Shown one piece after another: positions 27,423 to 36,278 of a stretch of DNA of 64,000 bases. A program made the position numbers and the translations under genes. The DNA lies in the NCBI GenBank assembly GCA_964587125.1, contig CAZPKC010000012.1, forward strand, positions 8,729-72,728, read 5' to 3'. The notes beneath the pieces are model-generated. The model was not told the origin of the DNA. It saw nothing but the letters and a program-made list of their open reading frames with translations, and did no database searches. The number at the start of each line of letters is the position of its first letter. Position 1 is the first letter of the stretch. Source of the stretch: CAIXLI01 sp964587125. Lineage in GTDB: Bacteria > Pseudomonadota > Alphaproteobacteria > UBA9219.

Positions 27423-29174
27423 CTACCCTCTTCCGTGCGTTGTCGACGCCACTTCCTCGATCAACATGGCGGCTCCCATGTTGGCGTCTATGGCGTTGCG
27501 CCTGATCAAATCGACGATCGATTGCCGGCGAGGTATGTAGACCGTTCCCGGCACGTCGATGATCGACGAAGAGACGTTCGACACCAGCATTTCCGTGATC
27601 GCGCGGCGGCTGGCTTGATCTTCGGGCGGAAACATCGCTTCCAAAGCCAATGTCCGCCCGAGAAATCCGCTGTTTCCGCAAAGATCGCATCCTTCCCTGT
27701 CCGCCAGCGCCAGAGAAGCGTCCGGCGCAAGGCCTATTTCTTCGCAACGCTCTTTGGTTTCAAAAATTTCCAAGGCTTTTTTGGTTTTGTGGCAGGCAGG
27801 GCAAACGGTCTTCACAAGGCGCTGCGAAAGGCTGGCGATCAACGCGTGCCCCAGAATGTAAAGACCGCTGGTGCGGTAAACGGAAGAAAGAAATCCGTCG
27901 ATGCGGTCGAGCGTGTGCAGGGCGTCGACGGAGTGGACCGTCGTGATCACGATGTGGCCGGATTCGGTCGCGCGCAACGCCGCTTCGACCGTATCGCCGT
28001 CGCGCATTTCGCCGACGATGATGACGTCGGGATCGTGCCGCATGAGGGCTCGGATGATGTCGGCGATGGAATTGGCGGAATTGTCCGTCACGGACGTTTG
28101 ATCGACAAGAGGCATGTCGTATTCGACGGGCGCTTCGACCGAGTAAACGGCGCGCGACGCGCGATCGATTTCCTGGATGATTCCGTAAAGCGTCGTCGAT
28201 TTGCCCGATCCCGTCGGTCCGCTGACGACGATCAAGCCGCCGTCTTTGGTGTGCCCGTGAATGGCCTTGCGCAAGCGCTCGGCCACGATGGGCGAATGCA
28301 AAAACAGCTCGTCGAACGAACGCAGGTTTTCGCGGTCGAGCAAACGCAATGTCAGCTTCTCGCCCGCCGGAGCCACGGGCAAGGCGGCGCAACGAACGTC
28401 GATCATGCGCCCCTGCCACTCAAACGCCAAACGTCCGTCTTGCGGATGCTGGCGGTCCGCCGCGTCCATTTTGGCGTCGGTCTTGATGCGCGTGACGATC
28501 GGAGCCATGACCCGGTGAGGCACCAGATGCTTATAAACAAGATCGCCGTCAACGCGATAGCGAATCCAGCACCGTGCATCGTCCTCCTGCAAGGACAGAT
28601 GAATATCGGACGAGCGGCTTTGCAAAGCTTCGGACAGAATATCGTTCACGGCCTCTTCAACCAGCATCGCGTCGTCGGGATCGCGCGCCAGCGCAATCAG
28701 AATGCGTAAGAGGCGATCTCCCGCCATTTCGCTTTGCTCGCGCATCAGGCGCGTCAATTCGGCGCGATCCCACGGCTCGACCTCGACGCTCCTGACTTTA
28801 TGACCGGCGCGCGCCAGAGCTTGAGTGATGCGCAAAAAATCGGCATCGTCCACGCGATCGCCGACCGCGACGCGCAAAACGCCTTGACTCAACTCCAAAA
28901 GGCACAACCCCATCGCCGCCTGCGAGGCCGACGGAACATAAAGGCGCAAGGCCTGCATGGTCATGTCCTCGTCGCCGGCTTCTTTGCTTTTGGCCAAATC
29001 CCGCTTGCCCGAAGCGAAGCCGTTGCGATGTAAAATCTCGTCGATGGACATCAAACGCCCATTCGACCGGCGCATCGCTTGTTCAGCCAACGCAAGCTCG
29101 TAATGTTTCGGTTTTATATTCAGCGCTTCCGCTTGGGAGCGCATCGCATCGACTGGCGGGGACAGTTCGCTCAT
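27423..29174 (-). CDS. GspE/PilQ-type assembly ATPase
   Basis: A 583-residue hexameric motor for pilus or pseudopilus assembly. After an N-terminal GspE-N-like region, the ATPase core has Walker A GPTGSGKSTTLYG, Asp box RYRVDGDLV, Walker B VIIVGEMRDGDTVEAALRA and His box SGHIVITTVHS. A Cys tetrad CPAC...CDLCG forms the zinc site seen in many assembly ATPases and absent from retraction ATPases. The ATG overlaps the upstream stop by four bases, so it is translationally coupled with the PilP-like gene. Confidence 0.93.
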   Translation of the reverse strand: MSELSPPVDAMRSQAEALNIKPKHYELALAEQAMRRSNGRLMSIDEILHRNGFASGKRDLAKSKEAGDEDMTMQALRLYVPSASQAAMGLCLLELSQGVLRVAVGDRVDDADFLRITQALARAGHKVRSVEVEPWDRAELTRLMREQSEMAGDRLLRILIALARDPDDAMLVEEAVNDILSEALQSRSSDIHLSLQEDDARCWIRYRVDGDLVYKHLVPHRVMAPIVTRIKTDAKMDAADRQHPQDGRLAFEWQGRMIDVRCAALPVAPAGEKLTLRLLDRENLRSFDELFLHSPIVAERLRKAIHGHTKDGGLIVVSGPTGSGKSTTLYGIIQEIDRASRAVYSVEAPVEYDMPLVDQTSVTDNSANSIADIIRALMRHDPDVIIVGEMRDGDTVEAALRATESGHIVITTVHSVDALHTLDRIDGFLSSVYRTSGLYILGHALIASLSQRLVKTVCPACHKTKKALEIFETKERCEEIGLAPDASLALADREGCDLCGNSGFLGRTLALEAMFPPEDQASRRAITEMLVSNVSSSIIDVPGTVYIPRRQSIVDLIRRNAIDANMGAAMLIEEVASTTHGRG

Positions 29175-30472
29175 CTTTTAATGCCCACGATAGGATCGGG
29201 ACCGCTTTTCGCGTCATTGCCGCCTGTTTTCGCCTGATCGAGCGCCTTCGACACAAATTCCGGCGCGGCCTCGAGCATTAAAGTCGTTTGCTTTCCTCCA
29301 ACCATAATATCGACGGAGTGCGTCCTGACTTTAATGAGTTTGGCCGTGCCCTCATCCGTTTCGAAATTATCCCCCGTCGCAACAAGCGACGTTTCATCGG
29401 TGGGCAACAGAAACAGGGCGCGATCGCCGATTGTGCCAATAAGATAGAGATTGCCGGTATCCTTCTTTTCTGGTTTGGCTTTCTCGGTTGCCGGTTTGCC
29501 GCTTTCCAGCGCTGCGCCGGAAACGGGCTGAATTTTTCCCGCGACTTCCTTTTCCAACTCCCTCGCCGAAAGAGGCATGGGCACCGCGCTTTTCGATAGC
29601 GCGGAAGCTCCCTCGTTGCCGCTGCCGCCGCCGCTGTTCGCCATCATGCCCGTGCCGCCTTTGGCTTCGCCACGGATGGGAATAACGCTAAAGCCAAGCT
29701 TTCCGCTGTGCCGGATGATCAAATCGGTCGAGATAGGCAAAGCTTCTTTCGGTTCCCACAACAACGTGACGGGGCACGATGCGCCGGGCGCAAGCTCCAT
29801 ATCGACGGCGCAGCCGTCCTTGAGCTGCTGAAGCCCATTATCTGCTTCTATCACGTCGATGGAATAAATCTTGATAGGATCGGGGCTGTCATTGACCATG
29901 AGAGTCGAACGCACGACTTTTCCGCCGTTGACATTGACGGAACCAAAATCGACCGGCTTAATTTCCTTTGAACTGACGGAAAGCCCCGTCACCTTGTTTT
30001 CGCTGGAACCTGAGCCGGAGGTTTTGCCAAACAAACGCGCGCGCGTAATGCGACCGGCGCCGTCATGCGTCATCAATACATCGACGCTCCAAGTGCCCGA
30101 TCCCGATGGCGTGACCGAAACTTCGACGCTGCAGCGGCTAAGAGGCGCTATGATGCCTTGCTTGGTGCAATCGTTGGCCGTTTCCTCGGCCGTCACTAAA
30201 GAGTCGCTGCTGAGAGCGATCTTTTCGATTTTGATCGGCGCATTAGTTTGGTTGACGAAGAAAATGGTCGCGCGCTTTTCGACATTTATCGCCGTTTCGC
30301 CGACTTCGATGTCGGCTTTGGGATCGACTTTGACCGCCTCTTCCCCTATGCCTATGCCCGAAGCGCCCGGGTTAAGAAAAGAAGCGTCCCTCGCAAAAGC
30401 GGCGTTTGAAAAATACGTCCCCGCCAACACGACAGCGATTAAGAAACGGAAAAATGCGGCAGGATTGTTCAT
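29171..30472 (-). CDS. periplasmic PilP-like protein with ASH-type beta domains
   Basis: A 433-residue exported protein with a signal peptide (about 1-28). Two tandem immunoglobulin-like ASH / choice-of-anchor-D-type domains follow (about 50-165 and 175-270), each with a paired Cys and an APLSRC or APGASC turn, then a disordered linker and a C-terminal beta domain GNLYLIGTIGDRALFLLP... that resembles the PilP/GspC homology region which binds the secretin. It should connect platform and outer-membrane channel. The gene overlaps the secretin gene and the ATPase by four bases each. The ASH fusion is unusual for PilP. Confidence 0.55.
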   Translation of the reverse strand: MNNPAAFFRFLIAVVLAGTYFSNAAFARDASFLNPGASGIGIGEEAVKVDPKADIEVGETAINVEKRATIFFVNQTNAPIKIEKIALSSDSLVTAEETANDCTKQGIIAPLSRCSVEVSVTPSGSGTWSVDVLMTHDGAGRITRARLFGKTSGSGSSENKVTGLSVSSKEIKPVDFGSVNVNGGKVVRSTLMVNDSPDPIKIYSIDVIEADNGLQQLKDGCAVDMELAPGASCPVTLLWEPKEALPISTDLIIRHSGKLGFSVIPIRGEAKGGTGMMANSGGGSGNEGASALSKSAVPMPLSARELEKEVAGKIQPVSGAALESGKPATEKAKPEKKDTGNLYLIGTIGDRALFLLPTDETSLVATGDNFETDEGTAKLIKVRTHSVDIMVGGKQTTLMLEAAPEFVSKALDQAKTGGNDAKSGPDPIVGIKR

Positions 30473-32776
30473 TGTCCCGATCCTCCCGCCAAAGACGCGC
30501 GAGACAATGGTAACAGTTTGTCAAACGCGTGCGAAAAATCCGCTTGCGCCGGCTGATCGTTAACAACCGCAGCGTTGTCGGGCGCATTCGATAACTCCTG
30601 CATCAAAGAGTCGTCAACTGTGGATTGAATAGGTTGCGGAGAACGAGTTTCCGCAGCAACCGGCGTTGAAACCACGGCAGACTCCGGCTGAACCGGTTCC
30701 GGCAAGCGCGCCGCCGGAACGGCGGGAGCCAAGGATAGAGGAACCGGAGCCGAGGGTATGGCGGGCTCAGGCTGGATTGGTTCCGGCAAGCGCGCCGCCG
30801 GAACGGCGGGAGCCAAGGATAGAGGAACCGGAGNNNNNNNNNNNNNNNNNNNNNNNNNNNNNNNNNNNNNNNNNNNNNNNNNNNNNNNNNNNNNNNNNNN
30901 NNNNNNNNNNNNNNNNNNNNNNNNNNNNNNNNNCCGAGGGTATGGCGGGCTCAGGCTGGATTGGTTCCGGCACCTGCGTCGCTGCGACAACCGGCGTTAA
31001 GGGAACGGCAGATTCCGGCTGAGCCGGTTCCGGCAACCGCGTTATCGCGACGGCTCGCTGAGGCTTGGGCTTAGGCGGCGTTTGGTTTTCGACGGGCACG
31101 GCGTCGCTGGATTCCAGCAATACCTCCGTACCGGGGTCTTTTGACTCATAGATCGGAGTAGAGGCTATGTGAGGCGCCGGAGGCATCGACGCAAGAGGCT
31201 GCGAACCGCTTTTGTCGATGATGATGGCTTCGGGAAGAGGTTTGGCGGCTTCTTTGGTTTTGACGCGTTCTTCGTCTTCCCCGTTTTTATCGGAGAATAA
31301 AATAATCGACGGTTTCACGATCATCACAAGTTCGCGATTTTCGCGCTGATCGTCGCCGTAAAGAGGCACCGCGCTGTCGCCGCCCGCCGGAAGCCCTTGG
31401 CTCGTGGCCGTATCGCTCGACGTCACATACCCCGCCAGCACGAGACTGTCGCCCGGACGGACGCGAAGCACCGTGTTCATCTTTTCGTCGGTCGTATGCG
31501 GCAAGTCGATCGTTCCGCCGCCGCTGGGCGTCGGGTTAAGCCCGGCAAGGCCGCCCGGAAGTTCTTTGATCGACAAGTCAAGGTTGGCAAACACCACGCC
31601 GTTTTCGTAACTGCCCGCAACATTGATCGCAAGGCCCGTATCAAGCGTATCGGTGCTGACCGTATTCGTGCTGGAATTGCCGGAGGTTCCGGAGGCCGTG
31701 CCGCTGACGTTGCTGGTCGTGAGGGTTCCGACCTGCGAAATATAGCGATACGTATCGCCGACTTTAAGCGCCGCCGTGGATCCGGACACAAAGGTGACTT
31801 GGGGATTGCTGATGGTCTGAACGCGCCCCTTGGTGGCGATGAAGGAAGCGACGGCGCTGGCCGAAATGATGCCTTGCGTTATGGCGCCCAAACTGACGCT
31901 GCCTGCCGTCGCCGCGCCGGAGGATAAATCGTTTGTCGCGCTTAAAGACGCGCTTTTTCCCGCTTTGCTGGTAAACGTCGTCCAGTCAATGCCCTCCGAA
32001 TTCTCCCGATTGAGCGTGACTTCCCAGACGTACATTTGCAAAACGATCAAAGGCCTTTGCGTGCGTAATTCTTCCAGATATTGGGAAACGCGCTCCTGAA
32101 CATCGACGGTTGCGGTGTACATGATGTTCCCGCCCTGCTCGTCAACCGTGGCCTTTTCGTCGCCCAACAATTTATTGATCGCTTCGATGATGCTATTGCT
32201 CCCGCCGCCCAAGGAAGCGACCGCAGCGGGGGCGGATGGGGATGAGGAGGATGAGGAGGATACCGAGCTGCTGCTTATGGCGCGTACGATCGGCGGAAGA
32301 CTGATGACAAAAGTTTCTTTTTCCGACAATTCGATAGACCCGTGGCGATAGGTGCAAAACACTCTCGCCGCCGAGCAGACTTTTTCGACAACGCTGGATA
32401 AAGGCCCCCGAAGATTCATCACGGTAACCAGACGCGAACCAAGGGTTCCCGTATTCCACGACAACGAGATATCGGTTCCGGATAAAAGGGCTTGCAATGC
32501 GGCGGTAATCGGAACGGCGTTAAAATTGGTCGTCGGGATAACGACGTTGCCGGGAAGCTCATCCACCGCCGACAAACGGTGCTGGCGCAAAGAAGATTTA
32601 AGATCGAGCGTTACGACAGCCGGGTCGGTATCGCCTCGCACGACTTCATCCCTGCCCGGAACGTCGGCAAGGGTCAGCGCGCGATCCGAAAGATTTCCCC
32701 CAATAAGCGGAACGTCAGAAGCAGAACACGCGGCTATGCCCAGTATTAAAGCCAGTGCTCCTATTCTTTGCTTCAT
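30469..32776 (-). CDS. lipoprotein secretin, PilN/GspD-like, with Pro-rich repeat tail (assembly gap)
   Basis: The outer-membrane ring of the pilus or secretion system. The N-terminus is a lipoprotein signal (IAACSAS, Cys about 17). Short N-domains follow, then a Ser-rich linker and the secretin core, which ends in VPLYGDDQRENRELVMIVKP. After the core comes a long Pro/Glu-rich tail made of 28-residue repeats (LAPAVPAARLPEPIQPEPA). One hundred Ns (30834-30933) interrupt it; the two sides are in different frames only because of the arbitrary gap length, and the tail resumes to a natural stop at 30469. The stop overlaps the next gene by four bases. True length is unknown. Confidence 0.85.
30690..31045 (-). 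repeat. 84-bp tandem repeats in the secretin tail
   Basis: Units spaced exactly 84 bp (for example GGTTCCGGCAAGCGCG at 30695 and 30779) encode a 28-residue Pro-rich unit. More diverged units lie on the far side of the gap, towards 31045. The number of units inside the gap is unknown and could vary between strains. Confidence 0.85.
30834..30933. other. assembly gap of 100 N
   Basis: A run of exactly 100 N, the usual placeholder for a gap of unknown size. It lies within the 84-bp tandem repeat, so it probably reflects collapsed repeat copies. Confidence 0.98.
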
Positions 32777-33053
32777 CGCGCAGGACCCCTCAAAAAATGG
32801 TAATAAAGACTCACAACGACAATCTGCGGTTTCACGCAGACAGACTCACTTAGAAATTTGCCCCAAACGAGGTTTATATTTAGTTAATTAAAATTAATGG
32901 AATTTATATGGAAGAAGGATGATTCGTCAAAGCACTTCCGCGTCTTTTTTTCGAATGTTTTGTTTCCTTGGCGAAACGAAAAATACACGCGAGAAAATGC
33001 GAGACCGCCCGACACACCCGGATGACGATTCGAAACGTGGATTTTGGAGATGG
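32777..33053. promoter_or_regulatory. upstream region of the pilus operon
   Basis: About 280 bp without a supported gene. It holds a small hairpin CTGCG...CGCAG near 32825 and AT-rich sequence around 32870-32900 that could contain the minus-strand operon promoter. I cannot assign exact -35/-10 boxes. Confidence 0.35.
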
Positions 33054-33081
33054 CACTTTTTGCGCGGCGCGCAAAAAAGTG
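33054..33081. repeat. palindrome abutting the island's left junction
   Basis: CACTTTTTGCGC / GCGCAAAAAAGTG forms a 12-13 bp inverted repeat with a 3-nt loop. T-runs come first and A-runs last on both strands, so it is not a normal intrinsic terminator. It touches the 9-bp tRNA-end repeat and may be part of the recombinase target or a leftover of the tRNA downstream region. Confidence 0.6.
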
Positions 33082-33350
33082 GTGGACCAAGAGTAATGAA
33101 TCTGGGCACAGATGGATAGTACAATTATTAATCCCCTAAGGCACGCTAATCAGGTATGAATCCGAGCATCTGATTTTTCTTATTTCTTCCTCGCCAAGTA
33201 ACTATACAGGAGATATAGGAAATACTGTGGCATTTTGCGGTCTCTCGCCGTGCAAATGCTTAAGTAAGCCTTTCAGGTCGGCTCTTTCATATAATGATCT
33301 TGTGGTGATATAACATAACCGAGGCTTTGAACTAAACTTTGGAGACGGCA

Positions 33351-33455
33351 ATGAAGTTTATAGTCGTTTTTAATGGCCACACATTTCTGCGTTTTATTTT
33401 CTTTTTTATACTGGTCGTTGTTCTGTCTTTTATGCTCCTGCCTTTTAAGCATTAG
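33351..33455 (+). CDS. 34-residue hydrophobic peptide
   Basis: A short open frame with ATG after GGAGACGGCA, a good ribosome site. It encodes a basic N-terminus (MKFIVVFNGHTFLR) and one strongly hydrophobic helix (FIFFFILVVVLSFMLL), ending PFKH. It lies three bases before the HNH gene, so the two are probably one transcript. It could be a small membrane toxin, a leader peptide or an accessory protein; nothing more can be read from it. Confidence 0.45.
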   Translation: MKFIVVFNGHTFLRFIFFFILVVVLSFMLLPFKH

Positions 33456-33458
33456 CCA

Positions 33459-34406
33459 ATGAAAACAGCCGAATACCAATCCAAACTAATAGAACATGCG
33501 GCTACGCGTGGATATGGCAAACCAAAAAAGGAAGGCAACCAATGGATTTTTAGGCACCCGACTTCTAAGGCCGAGGCTACGGTAGAATATGTTCCCGAAC
33601 TGTCCGATAAAAAAGGTTATCTTACTTATGCAAAAGGAATTTTAACGTCGGCTCATAATGCCGCGGTAGAGAGAATTAAGTCTGAAGCTCCGTTTATAGC
33701 TAAGAAATCAACTCAAAAGGGCGGTGCTGATTTTGCCTCTTCTCTGGACATACAATTGGCGCATGAATTACTGGAGATGGTCTCGGACTTAAATCACAAG
33801 AAAAAATTGCCCGCCATTAAATTTGATAATGATCTTGCTGATCTTGATTCCCTTGCCAGTTCTTTAAAATGTGCAAATTGTGGAGAGCTTGTAGAAAAAC
33901 CAAGCCCCTATTGTGGAGAGTATTGCCAACAATTTGCCGGAACAATTCGATATTCTCGTAAGGCCATACAAGCGAGGCGTACAGATGATGAAGATTTTCA
34001 CATTGGTCTTGGAACTCGCCTAATTGCTCTTTTGAAGGGTGGTTATCCTACAAAAGCCCGCTCTCTTGATAAAGAAACACGTGATTTTGTTTTTGGTCGA
34101 GACAAGATGATCTGTCAGATATGCGGCGGCACAGCAGATCAAATAGACCACATAAATGGGAGCTCAAGTGCCATTACAAACCTTCGTGCAGTGTGTGGGA
34201 AGTGTAATCGAAAACTGGCTGTAGATAATGTAAGCTTTGTAAATATTGAAGAAAACGCAAACTCCGGCAATTGTACGCATGAAACGCTCCAAGAGCTGGC
34301 GGTTCGTATTGCGGCGCCAAACAACCAATTCTTTTGTGACGATTATAACGTGTGGAAATCTGCGGAACCTTTTATTAGAAGCTCACGAGAAAAGCTATTA
34401 AAATGA
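33459..34406 (+). CDS. HNH-endonuclease-domain protein
   Basis: A 315-residue soluble protein. The C-terminal HNH nuclease has CQIC (C219, C222), DH at 230-231, an asparagine at 241 and CGKC (C246, C249), the zinc and metal ligands of the family. A second Cys cluster (CANCG and YCGEYC, about 138-156) looks like another zinc finger. The first 60 residues (KKEGNQWIFRHP) faintly recall the HicA/dsRBD fold, which is a guess. Possible roles are defence against phage or plasmid DNA, or mobility. Low GC and position mark it as island cargo. Confidence 0.75.
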   Translation: MKTAEYQSKLIEHAATRGYGKPKKEGNQWIFRHPTSKAEATVEYVPELSDKKGYLTYAKGILTSAHNAAVERIKSEAPFIAKKSTQKGGADFASSLDIQLAHELLEMVSDLNHKKKLPAIKFDNDLADLDSLASSLKCANCGELVEKPSPYCGEYCQQFAGTIRYSRKAIQARRTDDEDFHIGLGTRLIALLKGGYPTKARSLDKETRDFVFGRDKMICQICGGTADQIDHINGSSSAITNLRAVCGKCNRKLAVDNVSFVNIEENANSGNCTHETLQELAVRIAAPNNQFFCDDYNVWKSAEPFIRSSREKLLK

Positions 34407-34775
34407 CTTGCATTGTATCTATGTTGCTCGATTAATCAGGTTTGGAAATTGACCCAAAAATCCCTAGCCGTCTGAGTGAATCGCTGTCTCGCGATCGATC
34501 ATCGATAAAGGCAAATATTTAATGGCAGCCCCCTTGAGCTTTAGCTCGCATGACTTTGGTGACACCGCGTTTGCGGTAATACCAAAGTCTCAACTTGCGC
34601 AGAGCTTTTGGCAGAATTTTTGGTTAGGGTTACGATTTCCAATTTCTTAAGATTAGTTTGGAGGTCAAAAGAAACTCATATTTTAACTATAAATATTAAA
34701 GGTTTATCAACCATACCTAAGTATTATATGCCTAAGACATATTTATGAAAGTATTTTATTTAAGGATATCTGGAA
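34407..34775. other. intergenic region with hairpin-rich sequence
   Basis: No gene is supported in this 370-bp gap. It includes the structured repeat at 34535-34636; the rest is plain AT-rich DNA that may contain the promoter of the next gene. Confidence 0.5.
34535..34636 (+). repeat. structured island repeat, copy 1 (with extra hairpin)
   Basis: Starts with hairpin GAGC-TTTA-GCTC and ends GAGCTTTTGGCAGAATTTTT followed by GGTTAGGGTTACGAT. Compared with the copy at 36201-36264 it has about 35 extra bases forming the nested hairpin CTTTGGT...ACCGC-GTTT-GCGGT...ACCAAAG. Confidence 0.65.
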
Positions 34776-35078
34776 ATGTCAAACGGGAATGACTACAATA
34801 GTGATGGCGATGTCGGGGTATCTAGAAGGATGGTAACCCCGGTTGGCTCTCATGGGGTAGTTGAAATGTTGGCAAATGGACCCAGATTCACGTTTCCTGA
34901 AGCAGGCTGTGAAGTTGCAGCCGGTTGCTCTGCGGAGAGGCCGAGCCATTTTACCGGCAACACTCCGGAAGAATTTAGAGACTGGGCCATCAAAGGACTC
35001 AAGAAAAGAATTCAAAGAGTACAGTCAGGGCAGCAAGATTTGTTTCAGAAACTTGTTGATATACCTTTCCCAACCTAA
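34776..35078 (+). CDS. hypothetical protein, 100 residues
   Basis: A small soluble protein with no domain I recognise. The N-terminus is polar and Gly/Asn-rich, the middle has two Cys (EAGCEVAAGCS), and the C-terminal half is helical and basic (EEFRDWAIKGLKKRIQRV). AAGGA lies about 13 bases before the ATG, and base use is low in GC like its neighbours. Real-gene status rests on length, start context and island position only. Confidence 0.45.
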   Translation: MSNGNDYNSDGDVGVSRRMVTPVGSHGVVEMLANGPRFTFPEAGCEVAAGCSAERPSHFTGNTPEEFRDWAIKGLKKRIQRVQSGQQDLFQKLVDIPFPT

Positions 35079-35211
35079 AATTCAGGAGAAACGAGAGATC
35101 GGGGCGTGTTTTTGATGCACTGGTTTCTTTTTCCTGAATTTTTTTGAAAAATTAATCCCCCGCTAACCGTGATCTTGTACAATCTCCTTATATTTAAACG
35201 GGGATTATTCA

Positions 35212-36198
35212 ATGGCTATTGATATTTCGAACCGCTTTATTACGGTTGCCTACGAAAATTTTTCAAAAGGCCAAAGAAAATTTGATCCTGCGGCTGCGGT
35301 TGCTCTGTTTTCCTTTTTAGAAAGGGCTAAAAAAAGCCCTGAAGAATATGCGCGAGCGAGCGCTGTTTTACAAGACGATCAAAAAATCGAAAAATATATT
35401 GAAAGTGTGCGCGAGCAACTGGAAGAAAAAGGGGTCTTAAAACAAGACAACACCCTCATTCAGGAGATGTTTAATTATCAGATAATGCTCATTCAGGAGA
35501 TGTCTGATTATATGAAAAAATCAGACGCAAAATATACCGGATTACTCATTGATTTGAAAAAAAATCATGCCGCATCGATGTCCTCTTTGACAGAAGAGCA
35601 TGCAACGGGAATGGCGGAACTCGGAAAACAATATGCCGCCAATACTCTAATCTTAAACAATAAACTTGATGCCGCAGAGAAAGCGCGAACGGCAGCCGAG
35701 AAAAAATCTGAAGATTTGGAGCGAGAACATAAAAACGACGAACTTAAACGCAAGAAGGAAGGCGACCGACAATTTTTTATAAATCTTGCCATAGGCATTA
35801 TCGGCGTTATAGGCGGCGCAACGATTGTTGGCTGGATTATTCAGCTTGGCCCTGTTGCGGCGGTCATTTCCGGGGTTTTGGCTGTTGGCGTAGGCGCCAT
35901 CGGTTATCGTTATAAAATAAAATCCGACAGTAAAAATGAAACCGCTGTTACTGAAATTTTGCAATCTCCGATGCACGAGCAAAAAGGTGTCGATGCGCCT
36001 GCATCCGTGAACGCTTCCGCGCCCGACGTTGCGACAAGAGTTTCTCCGACACCTGCTGTTCCCAGCACTATTGCTGAAAAAACGCATTCAGAAATACCCG
36101 CTTCTTCTAACGACAATCCGTCTGCTGAAGGATGTACGCGGCCGGACAAAAAACGTCCGCCAAAGCCAAGCGCAGATGACAAACTTCGGCACGGCTGA
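35212..36198 (+). CDS. coiled-coil membrane protein of unknown function
   Basis: A 328-residue protein. Residues 1-110 are helical, 110-180 form a charged coiled coil (KLDAAEKARTAAEKKSEDLE), 183-235 contain two Gly/Ile-rich membrane helices (LAIGIIGVIGGATIVGWII and a second), and the tail is Pro/Ser-rich and disordered. There is no signal peptide, so the coiled coil should be cytoplasmic. Such proteins occur as membrane effectors of defence systems and as phage or plasmid products, but no named family is recognised. A similar layout is found in the gene at 40.4-41.2 kb. Confidence 0.6.
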   Translation: MAIDISNRFITVAYENFSKGQRKFDPAAAVALFSFLERAKKSPEEYARASAVLQDDQKIEKYIESVREQLEEKGVLKQDNTLIQEMFNYQIMLIQEMSDYMKKSDAKYTGLLIDLKKNHAASMSSLTEEHATGMAELGKQYAANTLILNNKLDAAEKARTAAEKKSEDLEREHKNDELKRKKEGDRQFFINLAIGIIGVIGGATIVGWIIQLGPVAAVISGVLAVGVGAIGYRYKIKSDSKNETAVTEILQSPMHEQKGVDAPASVNASAPDVATRVSPTPAVPSTIAEKTHSEIPASSNDNPSAEGCTRPDKKRPPKPSADDKLRHG

Positions 36199-36200
36199 CA

Positions 36201-36264
36201 AGGGCTTTAGCCCTCACGACTTTGCGCGGAGCTTTTGGCAAAATTTTTGGCTATGGTTAACGAT
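36201..36264 (+). repeat. structured island repeat, copy 2
   Basis: Begins AGGGC-TTTA-GCCCT and continues GAGCTTTTGGCAAAATTTTT then GGCTATGGTTAACGAT. Its stem differs from copy 1 (34535) by a matched change on both sides (GAGC/GCTC versus GGGC/GCCC), so the hairpin is conserved although the sequence is not. Confidence 0.65.
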
Positions 36265-36278
36265 GCGCAATCTGACTC

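Noticed and set aside
27273..28709. A 478-residue plus-strand frame opposite the assembly ATPase
   Set aside because: It is antisense to a strongly conserved ATPase and has an Arg/His/Asp-rich composition typical of shadow frames.
30469..30990. Separate Pro-rich gene next to the secretin
   Set aside because: It is the secretin tail in a shifted frame; the shift comes from the arbitrary 100-N gap.
33054..33081. Intrinsic terminator of tRNA-Ala displaced by the island
   Set aside because: The palindrome has T-runs before and A-runs after the stem on both strands, the reverse of an intrinsic terminator.
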